Source: Streptomyces sp. Tu6071 (GTDB lineage Bacteria; Actinomycetota; Actinomycetes; Streptomycetales; Streptomycetaceae). From it: a stretch of 64,000 bases of DNA. The DNA lies in the NCBI RefSeq assembly GCF_000213055.1, contig NZ_CM001165.1, positions 3,618,945-3,682,944 of the forward strand, written 5' to 3'. The notes below the pieces were generated by a model. The model was not told the origin of the DNA. It searched no databases and saw only the letters and a list, made by a program, of their open reading frames with translations. Below, piece after piece: positions 7,488-16,562 of the stretch (position 1 is its first letter; each line of letters starts with the position of its first letter). Made by a program: the position numbers and the translations under genes.

Positions 7488-9737
7488 TCAGGCCAGCAGG
7501 CCCGGCACCGTCCCCTCGTGGATCTCGCGCAGCTCCTCCAGCGAGAGCGCGAACTCGCCCTGCACCTCGACCGCTTCGCCGTCCACGACGCCGATCCGGG
7601 TCGCGGGCAGGCCGCGCGCGCCGCACATGTCGGTGAAGCGCAGCTCCTCGCTCCTCGGCACGGCGACGACCGCGCGGCCCGCCGACTCCGAGAAGAGGAA
7701 CGTGAAGGCGTCCAGGCCCTCGGGCACGACGAGCCGCACGCCGTTGCCGCCGAGCAGCGCCGACTCGACGACGGAGGTGACGAGGCCGCCGTCCGAGAGG
7801 TCGTGCGCCGCGTCGACCATGCCGTCGCGCGAGGCCGAGATCAGGATGTCGCCGAGCAGCCGCTCGCGCTCCAGGTCGACGGCCGGGGGCAGGCCGCCCA
7901 GGTGCTCGTGGATCACCTCGGACCACGCCGAGCCGCCGAACTCCTCCTTCGTGTCGCCGAGGAGGTACAGGAGCTGGCCCTGCTCCGCGAAGGCGACCGG
8001 GGTGCGCCGCGCCACGTCGTCGATGACGCCGAGGACGGCCACGACGGGCGTCGGGTGGATCGCGACGTCACCGGTCTGGTTGTAGAGCGAGACGTTGCCG
8101 CCGGTCACCGGCGTGCCGAGCTGCTGGCAGCCGTCCGCGAGCCCGCGCACGGCCTCCGAGAACTGCCACATGACCGCCGGGTCCTCGGGGGAGCCGAAGT
8201 TGAGGCAGTCCGAGACGGCGAGCGGACGCGCGCCGGTCGTCGCCACATTGCGGTACGCCTCGGCGAGCGCGAGCTGCGCGCCCGTGTACGGGTCGAGCTT
8301 CGCGTACCGGCCGTTGCCGTCCGTCGCGAGCGCGACACCGAGACCGCTCTCGTCGTCCACGCGGATCATGCCGGAGTCCTCCGGCTGCGCGAGGACGGTG
8401 TTGCCCTGCACGTACCGGTCGTACTGGTCCGTGATCCACGCCTTCGACGCCTGGTTCGGCGCACCGAGGACCCGCTTGACCTGCTCCTTCAGCTCGGCCG
8501 ACGAGGCCGGGCGGGGGAGCTTGTTCGCGTCGTCCGCCTGGAGCGCGTCCTGCCACTCGGGGCGCGCGAGGGGCCGCTCGTAGACCGGGCCGTCGTGCGC
8601 GACGGTGCGCGGGTCGACGTCGACGATCTTCTCGCCGTGCCAGAAGATCTCCAGCCGGTCCCCGTCGGTCACTTCGCCGACGACCGTCGCGATGACGTCC
8701 CACTTCTCGCAGATCGCGAGGAAGCGCTCGACCTTCTCCGGCTCCACGACGGCGCACATGCGCTCCTGCGACTCGCTCATGAGGATCTCCTCGGGCGAGA
8801 GCGTGGAGTCGCGCAGCGGTACGTCGTCGAGGACGACCGTCATGCCGCCGGAGCCGTTCGAGGCCAGCTCCGAGGTGGCGCAGGAGAGCCCGGCCGCGCC
8901 GAGGTCCTGGATGCCGACGACGAGCTTCTCGGCGAAGGCTTCGAGCGTGCACTCGATGAGCAGCTTCTCCTGGAAGGGGTCGCCGACCTGCACCGCCGGG
9001 CGCTTGCTCGGCTTCGTCGCGTCGAAGGTCTCGGAGGCGAGGATCGAGGCGCCGCCGATGCCGTCGCCGCCCGTGCGGGCCCCGTACAGGATGACCTTGT
9101 TGCCCGCGCCGGACGCCTTCGCGAGGTGGATGTCCTCGTGGCGCATGACGCCCACGGCGCCCGCGTTGACGAGCGGGTTGCCCTGGTAGCAGGCGTCGAA
9201 GACGACCTCGCCGCCGATGTTCGGCAGGCCCAGGCAGTTCCCGTAGCCGCCGATCCCGGCGACGACACCGGGCAGCACGCGCTTGGTGTCGGGGTGGTCG
9301 GCCGCGCCGAAGCGCAGCGGGTCCACGACCGCGACCGGGCGCGCGCCCATCGCGATGATGTCGCGGACGATGCCGCCGACACCGGTCGCGGCGCCCTGGT
9401 AGGGCTCGACGTAGGAGGGGTGGTTGTGCGACTCGACCTTGAAGGTCACCGCGTACCCCTGGCCGACGTCGACGACCCCGGCGTTCTCGCCGATGCCGAC
9501 GAGCATCGCGTCGGACTGCGGGGCCTTGTCACCGAACTGCTTGAGGTGGACCTTGCTGCTCTTGTACGAGCAGTGCTCCGACCACATCACCGAGTACATC
9601 GCCAGCTCGGCGCCCGTGGGCCTGCGGCCCAGGATCTCGCGGACCCGCAGGTACTCGTCCTCCTTGAGGCCGAGCTCCTTCCACGGCAGCGGCGTTTCCG
9701 GGGTCGCGGCCGCGTTCTCGACCGTGTCCAGGCTCAT
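7488..9737 (-). CDS. purL: Phosphoribosylformylglycinamidine synthase, large subunit PurL
   Basis: PurL uses ammonia delivered by PurQ, with PurS as the bridging subunit, to convert FGAR to FGAM with ATP in de novo purine synthesis. The 749-residue length matches the small (three-component) PurL. Recognisable segments include [16 protein letters not shown] near the N-terminus, [38 protein letters not shown] and the duplicated AIR-synthase-like half ([21 protein letters not shown]). The ATG at 9737 overlaps the purQ stop (ATGA, 9734-9737), so the genes are translationally coupled. Confidence 0.98.
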   Translation of the reverse strand: MSLDTVENAAATPETPLPWKELGLKEDEYLRVREILGRRPTGAELAMYSVMWSEHCSYKSSKVHLKQFGDKAPQSDAMLVGIGENAGVVDVGQGYAVTFKVESHNHPSYVEPYQGAATGVGGIVRDIIAMGARPVAVVDPLRFGAADHPDTKRVLPGVVAGIGGYGNCLGLPNIGGEVVFDACYQGNPLVNAGAVGVMRHEDIHLAKASGAGNKVILYGARTGGDGIGGASILASETFDATKPSKRPAVQVGDPFQEKLLIECTLEAFAEKLVVGIQDLGAAGLSCATSELASNGSGGMTVVLDDVPLRDSTLSPEEILMSESQERMCAVVEPEKVERFLAICEKWDVIATVVGEVTDGDRLEIFWHGEKIVDVDPRTVAHDGPVYERPLARPEWQDALQADDANKLPRPASSAELKEQVKRVLGAPNQASKAWITDQYDRYVQGNTVLAQPEDSGMIRVDDESGLGVALATDGNGRYAKLDPYTGAQLALAEAYRNVATTGARPLAVSDCLNFGSPEDPAVMWQFSEAVRGLADGCQQLGTPVTGGNVSLYNQTGDVAIHPTPVVAVLGVIDDVARRTPVAFAEQGQLLYLLGDTKEEFGGSAWSEVIHEHLGGLPPAVDLERERLLGDILISASRDGMVDAAHDLSDGGLVTSVVESALLGGNGVRLVVPEGLDAFTFLFSESAGRAVVAVPRSEELRFTDMCGARGLPATRIGVVDGEAVEVQGEFALSLEELREIHEGTVPGLLA

Positions 9738-10414
9738 GCGGAAACCAGCTTCCTCAGGATCGAGGTGAAGAACCCGAGGCCGTCCGTGCCACCGCTGCCG
9801 ATGAGCGGTTCCACGGCGTGCTCGGGATGCGGCATGAGGCCCGCGACGTTGCCGGCCTCGTTGGTCACGCCCGCGATGTCGCGGAGCGAGCCGTTGGGGT
9901 TCGTGTCCACGTACCGGAAGACGACCCGGCCCTCGGCCTCCAGGGCGTCGAGGGTGCGCTCGTCGGCCGTGTAGCGGCCGTCCATGTTCTTGAGCGGAAT
10001 ACGGATCTCCTGACCCGCCGTGAACTCGGTGGTCCACGCGGTACCCGCGTTCTCCACCCGGAGCTTCTGCTCGCGGCACACGAAACGCATACGGTCGTTC
10101 TGGAGCATCGCGCCGGGCAGCAGGTGCGCCTCGGTGAGGACCTGGAATCCGTTGCAGATACCGAGGACAGGCATTCCGGACTTCGCCTCGGCGATCACGG
10201 ATTCCATGACCGGCGAGAACCGCGAGATCGCGCCGGCGCGCAGATAGTCGCCGTAGCTGAATCCCCCGGGCAGGACCACCGCGTCGACCTGCTTCAGGTC
10301 CTTGTCGCGGTGCCACAGCGGAACGGCTTCCGCGCCCGCGATCCGCACCGCGCGCTGCGTGTCACGGTCATCAAGGGTGCCGGGAAAAGTAACGACCCCA
10401 ATACGTGCCGTCAC
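9734..10414 (-). CDS. purQ: FGAM synthase glutaminase subunit PurQ
   Basis: PurQ is the class I glutamine amidotransferase subunit that releases ammonia for PurL. The 226-residue protein shows the oxyanion region [15 protein letters not shown], the nucleophile elbow GICNGFQ with Cys87, and MPHPEHA with His196 and Glu198 completing the triad. The GTG start at 10414 overlaps the purS stop in GTGA form, and its own stop overlaps purL, giving a three-gene unit with four-base overlaps at both joints. Confidence 0.98.
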   Translation of the reverse strand: MTARIGVVTFPGTLDDRDTQRAVRIAGAEAVPLWHRDKDLKQVDAVVLPGGFSYGDYLRAGAISRFSPVMESVIAEAKSGMPVLGICNGFQVLTEAHLLPGAMLQNDRMRFVCREQKLRVENAGTAWTTEFTAGQEIRIPLKNMDGRYTADERTLDALEAEGRVVFRYVDTNPNGSLRDIAGVTNEAGNVAGLMPHPEHAVEPLIGSGGTDGLGFFTSILRKLVSA

Positions 10415-10656
10415 GATTCCACCTTTACGACGAAGTCCTCGATGACGGTGTTGGCGAGGAAGGTCTCGGCCATCTCGTGGACCCGCGCGAGGACGGCGTC
10501 GTCCACGGGGCCGTCCACTTCGAGTTCGAATCGCTTTCCCTGACGCACGTCGGCGATCCCCTCGAAGCCGAGGCGCGGCAGTGCACGCTGCACCGCCTGT
10601 CCCTGGGGGTCGAGGATCTCCGGCTTGAGCATGACGTCGACTACGACGCGTGCCAC
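10411..10656 (-). CDS. purS: FGAM synthase subunit PurS
   Basis: PurS is the small bridging subunit of the PurSQL complex. The 81-residue product begins [22 protein letters not shown] and ends with EDFVVKVES, matching the family in both sequence and length. The GTG at 10656 is chosen over upstream in-frame codons because it gives the conserved N-terminus and is preceded by GGGAG. It heads the purS-purQ-purL operon. Confidence 0.96.
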   Translation of the reverse strand: MARVVVDVMLKPEILDPQGQAVQRALPRLGFEGIADVRQGKRFELEVDGPVDDAVLARVHEMAETFLANTVIEDFVVKVES

Positions 10657-11110
10657 GGGCACTCCCGGTGTGTGGTGCTTCGTTGAGCTTGTCCGTTCAG
10701 CGTACCGGGCCGGAATTTCTACGCGGGTAGACCGGAAGTGGATCACTTACGGGCGGTAGCGGCCCCGGGGGCGGGACGGAGGGCGCGCACCCGCGGACCT
10801 GTGGCGGTACTCACACAGGAAGTCGTCCGCGCCGGAAAATCCGTGCGCATATACGGGGTGGCAATGCGCACGACTGCCGGTGGAACACCGGCGGGAACAC
10901 GCGGCGGAACTCCTTAAGGACTTCCCCACTCCGCACCCCGGCCTGTAAAAAGGAATCGGCCGGGAAAAGACATTCGGTAAAAGTGCGTACGGGCACGCAT
11001 GATCCCGTACGCGCCACCGCGTGCACAGGGCCGCGCCCCGACCGGGAGCGCGGAACTCCGGCCGTGTACAGGTCGGGCGGCGGGAGCCGCCGACGAAAGG
11101 ACCGATATTC
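10657..11110. other. Divergent control region between purS and lsr2
   Basis: These 454 bp separate the divergent purSQL operon and lsr2 and hold no convincing gene. Short AT-richer patches (TGTAAAAAGGAATC near 10945, GGTAAAAG near 10976) are the best places to look for promoters on the lsr2 side; GAAAGGA just before 11111 is the lsr2 ribosome-binding site. I see no clear PurR-type operator or riboswitch. Confidence 0.6.
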
Positions 11111-11428
11111 GTGGCGCAGCGTGTCGTGGTCACGCTTTACGACGACACCGACGGCAAGGAAGCGGCGGAAACCGTCACTTTCGGGCTGGACGGGAAGTCG
11201 TACGAGATCGACCTGAGCCAGGCCAACGCGGAGAAACTGCGCAAGGCACTGGAGCCCTTCGTGGCCGCAGGCCGCAAACGCTCCTCCTCGGGCCGCGCCT
11301 ACCGGCGCACCTCCGTGGCGGCCGACCCCGCCGCCGTCCGCGCCTGGGCCAGGTCGCACCAGATGGACGTGCCGCAGCGCGGACGCATCCCGAAGAAGGT
11401 TCTTGAGGAGTTCGAGGCGGCCAACTGA
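11111..11428 (+). CDS. lsr2: Lsr2-family nucleoid-associated protein
   Basis: Lsr2 is the actinobacterial H-NS-like protein that bridges AT-rich DNA and silences horizontally acquired and specialised-metabolism genes. The 105-residue product has the N-terminal oligomerisation part (MAQRVVVTLYDDTDGKEA) and the C-terminal DNA-binding domain (VRAWARSHQMDVPQRGRIPKKV) with the minor-groove RGR hook. The GTG start at 11111 follows GAAAGGA at a good spacing. It is monocistronic and ends before a strong hairpin. Confidence 0.95.
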   Translation: MAQRVVVTLYDDTDGKEAAETVTFGLDGKSYEIDLSQANAEKLRKALEPFVAAGRKRSSSGRAYRRTSVAADPAAVRAWARSHQMDVPQRGRIPKKVLEEFEAAN

Positions 11429-11458
11429 GGCGAGCGCCGGGGCGTGAGCCCCGGTGGT

Positions 11459-11505
11459 ACGGGGGCGGGCGGGGCATCGGCTCCTCGCGGCCCGCCCGCC
11501 CCCGT
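11459..11505 (+). terminator. lsr2 terminator hairpin
   Basis: A perfect 15-bp inverted repeat (11459-11473 with 11491-11505) with a 17-base loop starts 30 bp after the lsr2 stop. The stem is almost entirely G:C. Confidence 0.75.
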
Positions 11506-11706
11506 GCCCCTGGCCGCCCCTCCGTACCTCACGGACCGGCCGCCCCCCGTACCTCTCCGGGCCGCCCGCCCCGTACCTCACGGGCCGCACCCCGCCCCCC
11601 TCTCCTGACGGCCCGTCGCCCTCGATTTGCGCTCCACCCCGGGTGATCGGCTAAAGTCTGGAGCACGCCGAAGGGAACGGGCCGAAAGGCCGGAACCCGG
11701 AGCCGC

Positions 11707-11778
11707 GCGGGTGTAGTTCAGTAGTAGAACACCCCCTTTCCAAGGGGGAGGCGCAGTGTGCGATCCCTGTCACCCGCT
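11707..11778 (+). tRNA. tRNA-Gly (anticodon TCC)
   Basis: The cloverleaf folds fully: acceptor GCGGGTG with CACCCGC, D-arm GTTCAGTAGTAGAAC, anticodon stem CCCCC/GGGGG around TTTCCAA, and a T-arm; the discriminator base is T. CCA is not encoded. It reads GGA codons. It lies 66 bp before a tRNA-Gly(GCC). Confidence 0.93.
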
Positions 11779-11843
11779 CTGCACCGCTCGACCGTGAGGT
11801 AGGGTGGTCACCGCACCGCACGACGTGAGTCGTGGGAGCATCT

Positions 11844-11916
11844 GCGGACGTAGCTCAGTTGGTAGAGCGCAACCTTGCCAAGGTTGAGGTCGCCAGTTCG
11901 AACCTGGTCGTCCGCT
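11844..11916 (+). tRNA. tRNA-Gly (anticodon GCC), copy 1
   Basis: The 73-nt cloverleaf has acceptor GCGGACG with CGTCCGC, anticodon loop TTGCCAA flanked by CAACC/GGTTG, and T-loop TTCGAAC. CCA is not encoded. An identical tRNA lies at 16327-16399, and the identity continues into the terminator that follows. Confidence 0.96.
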
Positions 11917-11922
11917 CAGCGA

Positions 11923-11948
11923 AAGGCCCTCCGGGAACGGGGGGCCTT
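11923..11948 (+). terminator. Terminator after tRNA-Gly copy 1
   Basis: AAGGCCCTCC pairs with GGGGGGCCTT (one G:T pair) and is followed by CTTCG. The same hairpin, with one base changed, follows the second tRNA-Gly(GCC). Confidence 0.75.
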
Positions 11949-11979
11949 CTTCGTGTGCGCGCCGGGGTTCGCGGGCCCC

Positions 11980-11995
11980 GATGACAGATGTCATC
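11980..11995. promoter_or_regulatory. 16-bp palindrome, likely NarL-type response-regulator operator
   Basis: GATGACA and TGTCATC are perfect inverted arms separated by GA. The site sits 58 bp before the ABC ATPase start, at the head of the ABC/two-component operon. Many NarL/DesR-like regulators bind short palindromes of the ATGACA-N2-TGTCAT type, so autoregulation by the regulator at 15637 is a reasonable inference. Confidence 0.6.
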
Positions 11996-12052
11996 CGCCT
12001 TGGTGACACCGCGCACTGCCCCGGGCCCCTCGGCGCGGGAAGACTCGAAGAC

Positions 12053-13117
12053 ATGAACAGCGCGAAAGACACCACGCGAGTCATCGATGTGACTGACCTG
12101 CGCCGGGTCTACGGGGGCGGGTTCGAAGCGGTCGGCGGGATCACCTTCCACGTGGACCGGGGCGAACTCTTCGCCCTGCTCGGGACGAACGGCGCGGGCA
12201 AGACGTCCACCGTCGAACTTCTCGAAGGACTGGCCCGGCCCACGAGCGGCACGATCCGCGTCTTCGGCCACGACCCCTACCGCGAGCGGGCCGCGATCCG
12301 CCCGCGCACCGGCGTCATGCTCCAGGAGGGCGGCTTCCCCTCCGAGTTGACCGTCGAGGAGACCGTACGGATGTGGGCGGCCTGCACGAGCGGGGCCCGC
12401 CCCGTCGGCGAGGCGCTCGAACTCGTCGGCCTCGGCAAGCGCCGCACCGTCCGCGTCAAGCAGCTCTCCGGCGGCGAACGGCGCCGCCTCGACCTGGCGA
12501 GCGCCCTGCTCGGCCGCCCCGAGATCCTCTTCCTCGACGAGCCGACGACCGGGCTCGACGCCGAGGGCCGCCGCGCCACCTGGGACCTCGTCCGCGCGCT
12601 GCGCGCCGAGGGCACCACCGTCCTCCTCACGACGCACTACCTGGAGGAGGCCGAGGAGCTGGCCGACCGGCTCGCGATCCTCCACGCGGGCCGCATCAAC
12701 GTCACCGGGACCGTCGACGAGGTCCTCGCGAGCCAGCCCTCGCGGATCTCCTTCCGCCTCCCGGCGAGCCACCGCCCCGAGGACCTGCCCCCGCTCGCCC
12801 GCCTGTGGGCCGAGCCCGCCGGGGCGCGCGCCGACCGGCTCGCGCCGCCCGAGGACGCCGCCGCACTGCGCGCCGCGCTCCTCGACGCGGACGGCAGGAC
12901 CGTCCGGCTCCGCACCCACCGGCTCCAGCACGCGGCGACCGAGCTGCTGCTGTGGGCGCGTGCCGAGAACATCGAGCTGGACGGGCTCGACATCCGCGCG
13001 GCCTCGCTCGAAGAGGCGTTCCTGCGGATCGCGGCCCAGGCCGGCACCCGTACCGGCGGCCCGTCCGCCCCGTCCCCCGTCCCCGCCCCCGCGCTCGCAG
13101 AGGAGACCACCCGATGA
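12053..13117 (+). CDS. ABC-2 exporter, ATP-binding subunit
   Basis: The 354-residue protein energises a drug- or lipid-type exporter with the permease encoded next. It shows Walker A GTNGAGKT (44-51), the signature LSGGERRRLDLA (138-149), Walker B ILFLDEP (158-164) and the H-loop region TTHYLEEAE, followed by the long C-terminal domain of DrrA-like ATPases. I prefer the ATG at 12053 over one at 11981, which would place coding sequence across the operator palindrome. Its stop overlaps the permease start (ATGA). Confidence 0.93.
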   Translation: MNSAKDTTRVIDVTDLRRVYGGGFEAVGGITFHVDRGELFALLGTNGAGKTSTVELLEGLARPTSGTIRVFGHDPYRERAAIRPRTGVMLQEGGFPSELTVEETVRMWAACTSGARPVGEALELVGLGKRRTVRVKQLSGGERRRLDLASALLGRPEILFLDEPTTGLDAEGRRATWDLVRALRAEGTTVLLTTHYLEEAEELADRLAILHAGRINVTGTVDEVLASQPSRISFRLPASHRPEDLPPLARLWAEPAGARADRLAPPEDAAALRAALLDADGRTVRLRTHRLQHAATELLLWARAENIELDGLDIRAASLEEAFLRIAAQAGTRTGGPSAPSPVPAPALAEETTR

Positions 13118-13905
13118 GCACCGTCGCCCCCACAGGTCCCGCCTCGACCGCGCGCAGCCGCATGGGCGCGCTCGCGCGTGCCGAGACGACACTGCTCCTG
13201 CGCGGCAAGGGGACGCTCTTCGCCGCCCTCGTCGTACCGCTCGTCCTCCCGTTCAGCTTCAAGAACGCCATCGACTCGATGGACCTGAGCGGCACGGGCC
13301 TCGATCTCGGCACGGTCCTCCTCCCGACCGCTCTCGGCCTCTCCCTCCTCTTCGCCGTCTACTCGACGCTGGTGAGCACCTACGTGACCCGGCGCGAGGA
13401 GCTGGTGCTCAAGCGGCTGCGCACCGGGGAGGTGCGGGACCCCGAGATCCTCATCGGCTCGGCGGTGCCCGCCGTCGTCACGTGTCTCGTGCAGTGGCTC
13501 GTGGTCATCGTGGGCTTCACCCTGCTCGTGCACCCCGGGGCGCCCTCGAACCCGGCGCTCGTCGTGCTCGGCGCGGTCCTCGGCATCGTCGTGGCCATCG
13601 GCCTCGCCGCCCTCACCGCGACCCTCAGCCGTACCGCCGAGACCGCCGCCGTCATGGCGATGCCGGTCATCCTGCTGACCATGATCGGCTCGGGCGTCGG
13701 CGTCCCCCTCGACGTGATGCCCGACACCCTCGCGGCCGTCGCCCGCTGTCTCCCCTTCACGCCGACGCTCTCGCTCCTGCGCGGTGGCTGGGCGGGGAAC
13801 CTGGACAGCGGCGACACCCTCCTGGCCGTCGTCACCGGCCTCGCCTGGGCCGCCTTCACCGTCTACGGCGTCCGCCGCTGGTTCCGCTGGGAGCCGAGGC
13901 GCTGA
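13114..13905 (+). CDS. ABC-2 exporter, membrane permease subunit
   Basis: This 263-residue protein has six hydrophobic segments (the first near LFAALVVPLVLPFSF, the last near AVVTGLAWAAFTVYGV) and the ABC-2 pattern, including VSTYVTRREELVLKRLRTGEV after TM2 and PFTPTLSLLRGGW before the last helix. It starts at ATG 13114, four bases inside the ATPase gene. With the ATPase it forms a DrrAB-like exporter whose cargo is unknown. Confidence 0.9.
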   Translation: MSTVAPTGPASTARSRMGALARAETTLLLRGKGTLFAALVVPLVLPFSFKNAIDSMDLSGTGLDLGTVLLPTALGLSLLFAVYSTLVSTYVTRREELVLKRLRTGEVRDPEILIGSAVPAVVTCLVQWLVVIVGFTLLVHPGAPSNPALVVLGAVLGIVVAIGLAALTATLSRTAETAAVMAMPVILLTMIGSGVGVPLDVMPDTLAAVARCLPFTPTLSLLRGGWAGNLDSGDTLLAVVTGLAWAAFTVYGVRRWFRWEPRR

Positions 13906-14023
13906 GCGGGGGCGGCGGTACGGGGCCGGGGCGGCCGACGCCGGGTGGCGCCCCGTACCCGTGCTGTCACCGGCGCGACCCCGCACCATGGAGAGACCGA
14001 CCGGAGACAGGAAGGGGTGACCC

Positions 14024-15640
14024 TTGAGCGGCAGCCACGAGGAGACCACGACGGCGACGGCCGTGGTGCCCGCACCGGCCGACGGCAAGGGACCGGGCGC
14101 GTCCGCCGCGTCGGCGGCGTCCGCCGCACCGGCCGAGGACTCGGTCCGGACCGTGGACGCGGTCCCGGCAGTGGACGGGGAGACGACGGTGGACGCGGTC
14201 CCGGCCGGGGAGCCGGAAGCCGCCGTGCGCGCGGAAGCGGCCGTGGCCGGGGAGCCCGTGTCGGTGGCCGGGGAGCGCGGGTCCGTGGCCGGGGAGCGCG
14301 GGTCCGTGGCCGAGCCCCGCTTCCCGCGCTTCGAGCGCCTCTCCTGGCGGCCCCCGTCGCTGACCAGGGGCCACCGCCCCGTCCAGCAGCTCGACCACTA
14401 CACGCGGGCCACCCTCAGCCGCTACGTATGGGGGTTCTTCGCGGGCTGGGTCCTGCCCGATCTCCTCCAGCACTTCGGGCGGGGCGACCGCACCGACCTC
14501 GTGCTCCGCTCCGCGCTGTTCCTCTCCTCGCTCGCGCTCTGCGTCGCCACCCGCCCCGCGCTCCTCGACGCCCTCGACCGCTATCTCGGCAGGACGGACG
14601 CGCTGCGCGCCCCGGCCGCGTGGCGGCTCCTGGCGCTCACCGTCCTCACGGCGGCGCTCTACCTCGTGTGCCTCGGCACGGGCACGATCGACACCCAGGC
14701 GCTCGTGACGGCGGTGATGTTCTTCATCAACCCCGTCTACGCGGTCCTGGCCCTCCGCGTCCCCGTCCCCCGCTTCCTCCTCGCCGTCGTCGGCGGCACC
14801 GCGGCGCTCTCCGCCGCCGCTCTCCTCGCCGACCCCGAGGGCACCCCGAGCGCCGTCCTCGCGATCATCGTCCCGTGCTCGGCGCTCCTCGCGCTCGTCA
14901 TCTGCCGCCCCTCCGGCTGGTCCCTCGCCCGTACCTGGGACATCGAGTACGCGCGCCAGGAGATCGAGAAGGCGAAGGACAAGGTCGAGCGCGCCAAGGA
15001 GACGGAGTCGCGACTCGCCGTCGCCGAGGAACGCCTCCGCTTCGGCCGCGACCTCCACGACGTCCTCGGCCGCAACCTCGCCACCATCGCCCTCAAGAGC
15101 GAACTCGCGGTCCGGCTCGCCCGCCGCGAGCGCACCGAGGACGCCGTGGCGCAGATGGCCGAGGTCCAGGAGATCGCCCAGCGCTCGCAGCGCGAGGTCC
15201 GCGAGGTCGTACGCGGCTACCGGGGCATCGACCTCGGCTCCGAGCTGCTCGGCGCGCGCAGCGTCCTGGAAGCGGCCGGGATCGACTGCGCGACCGCCGC
15301 GGGGGACATCCAGTCCCTCGCTCCGCCCGTGCGGGCCGCCCTCGCCTGGGTCGTCCGCGAGGCCGCGACGAACGTTTTGCGCCACGGCGACGCCCGCCAC
15401 TGCACCATCACGCTCGCCACGAGCCGCTCCGGCACGAGCCTCACCGTCGAGAACGACGGCGCCCCCGAGTCGCCCGGCCCCACCCGGGGCGGCTCCGGGC
15501 TCGCCGGGCTCCGCGAACGCCTCGCGCCCCTCGGCGGCGTACTCGAAGCCGGCCCCACGGCGCCGGGGCGCTTCCGCCTCGCGGCCCACGTACCGCACCC
15601 GCCCGTTCCCGACCCCGCCCCCGGAGGAAACCGCCCGTGA
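14024..15640 (+). CDS. NarL-family sensor histidine kinase
   Basis: The 538-residue kinase has an Ala/Val/Glu-rich N-terminal extension of about 100 residues (including near-perfect SVAGERG repeats), five or six membrane segments (about 135-300), a coiled linker (EIEKAKDKVERAKETE) and a HisKA_3 box FGRDLHDVLGRN with phospho-acceptor His345. The HATPase part is visible as REAATNVLRHG and GSGLAGLRERL. The start is TTG 14024 after AAGGGG; this is uncertain because the N-terminus is low-complexity. Its stop overlaps the response-regulator start, so the two are coupled. Confidence 0.9.
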   Translation: MSGSHEETTTATAVVPAPADGKGPGASAASAASAAPAEDSVRTVDAVPAVDGETTVDAVPAGEPEAAVRAEAAVAGEPVSVAGERGSVAGERGSVAEPRFPRFERLSWRPPSLTRGHRPVQQLDHYTRATLSRYVWGFFAGWVLPDLLQHFGRGDRTDLVLRSALFLSSLALCVATRPALLDALDRYLGRTDALRAPAAWRLLALTVLTAALYLVCLGTGTIDTQALVTAVMFFINPVYAVLALRVPVPRFLLAVVGGTAALSAAALLADPEGTPSAVLAIIVPCSALLALVICRPSGWSLARTWDIEYARQEIEKAKDKVERAKETESRLAVAEERLRFGRDLHDVLGRNLATIALKSELAVRLARRERTEDAVAQMAEVQEIAQRSQREVREVVRGYRGIDLGSELLGARSVLEAAGIDCATAAGDIQSLAPPVRAALAWVVREAATNVLRHGDARHCTITLATSRSGTSLTVENDGAPESPGPTRGGSGLAGLRERLAPLGGVLEAGPTAPGRFRLAAHVPHPPVPDPAPGGNRP

Positions 15641-16281
15641 CCACCGAGCCCCCGCCCGCGTCTCCCGCCACTCCCCGGGTCCGCGTGCTGCTCGCCGACG
15701 ACGAGCACCTCATCCGGGGTGCCCTCGCTGCCCTCCTCGCTCTGGAGGACGACCTCGAAGTCGTCGCGGAGGCCGCCTCGGGCGCCGAGGCCCTCGCGAT
15801 GGCCCGCGCCAAGGGCCCCGACGTCGCCGTCCTCGACCTCCAGATGCCGGACGGCGACGGTGTGAGCGTGGCCACAAGCCTGCGGAGCGAACTGCCCGGC
15901 TGCCGCTGCCTCATCGTGACGAGCCACGGCCGTCCCGGGCACCTCAAGCGGGCCCTGGAGGTGGGGGTGCGCGGTTTCGTGCCGAAGACCGTGAGCGCGC
16001 AGCGGCTCGCCGAGATCATCCGCACCGTCCACGCCGGAAGCCGTTACGTCGACCCCGAGTTGGCCGCCGACGCGATCGCCGCCGGGGACTCCCCGCTCAG
16101 CGCCCGCGAGGCCGAGGTCCTGGAGTACGCGGCGGACGGGGCCCCCGTCGCCGAGATCGCCCAGCGCGCGGGCCTCTCCCCCGGCACCGTCCGCAACTAC
16201 CTCTCCTCCGCCGTGACCAAGCTCGGGGCCGAGAACCGTCACGCCGCCGTGCGCACGGCCCGCTCCCGGGGTTGGGTATAG
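15637..16281 (+). CDS. NarL/LuxR-family response regulator
   Basis: The 214-residue regulator has the acidic pocket LLADDEH, phosphorylation site Asp67 in VAVLDLQMPDGDG, the switch Thr in IVTSHGR, Lys in FVPKTV, and a C-terminal LuxR HTH (LSAREAEVLEYAADGAPVAE, then SPGTVRNYLSSAVTKL). GTG 15637 overlaps the kinase stop in GTGA form after GGAGGAAA. It probably controls the ABC exporter operon through the palindrome at 11980. Confidence 0.94.
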   Translation: MTTEPPPASPATPRVRVLLADDEHLIRGALAALLALEDDLEVVAEAASGAEALAMARAKGPDVAVLDLQMPDGDGVSVATSLRSELPGCRCLIVTSHGRPGHLKRALEVGVRGFVPKTVSAQRLAEIIRTVHAGSRYVDPELAADAIAAGDSPLSAREAEVLEYAADGAPVAEIAQRAGLSPGTVRNYLSSAVTKLGAENRHAAVRTARSRGWV

Positions 16282-16326
16282 TGGTCTCACGCGCTGAACA
16301 CCGCGAGAGCGGCGGAGAAGCGCGGT

Positions 16327-16399
16327 GCGGACGTAGCTCAGTTGGTAGAGCGCAACCTTGCCAAGGTTGAGGTCGCCAGTTCGAACCTGGTCGTCCGCT
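16327..16399 (+). tRNA. tRNA-Gly (anticodon GCC), copy 2
   Basis: Identical to the tRNA at 11844-11916, with the same 3' flank through the terminator for roughly 45 further bases (one difference). It lies 46 bp after the response-regulator stop. Confidence 0.96.
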
Positions 16400-16405
16400 C
16401 AGCGA

Positions 16406-16431
16406 AAGGCCCCCCGGGAACGGGGGGCCTT
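16406..16431 (+). terminator. Terminator after tRNA-Gly copy 2
   Basis: A perfect 11-bp stem (16406-16416 with 16421-16431) closed by a GGAA tetraloop and followed by CTTCG. Confidence 0.85.
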
Positions 16432-16457
16432 CTTCGTGTGCGCGGTGTCTCCGGGCG

Positions 16458-16483
16458 CGCCATGTTTCACGTGAAACATGGCG
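16458..16483. other. parS: parS-like ParB-binding palindrome (consensus core)
   Basis: A 26-bp perfect palindrome is centred at 16470/16471. Its core GTTTCACGTGAAAC (16464-16477) is exactly the parS consensus described for Streptomyces and closely matches the bacterial parS family. ParB would load here for origin-region segregation. Both flanks are intergenic. Confidence 0.88.
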
Positions 16484-16540
16484 GTCGACGGGTGCGGGGC
16501 GATGTTCCACGTGGAACATCGCCCCGCACCCGTCGACCGC
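16481..16540. other. 60-bp perfect palindrome with variant parS core
   Basis: Every base from 16481 to 16510 pairs with 16511 to 16540. The centre holds GTTCCACGTGGAAC (16504-16517), a parS core with one symmetrical substitution per half. The palindrome touches the consensus parS on its left and lies between the tRNA-Gly terminator and the convergent purC stop, so as RNA it could also act as a very strong purC terminator. Confidence 0.85.
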
Positions 16541-16562
16541 TCGGCCCGTGCCGCTCCGGGTC

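Noticed and set aside
7518..9974. 818-codon open frame antisense to purL
   Set aside because: Shadow of a confidently identified gene; composition is typical of antisense frames (Arg, Val, Asp, His) and no motif is present.
11844..16399. Genomic island bounded by tRNA repeats
   Set aside because: No integrase or mobility gene; base composition and gene types match the flanks, and both tRNAs are complete. The duplication itself is kept as a finding.
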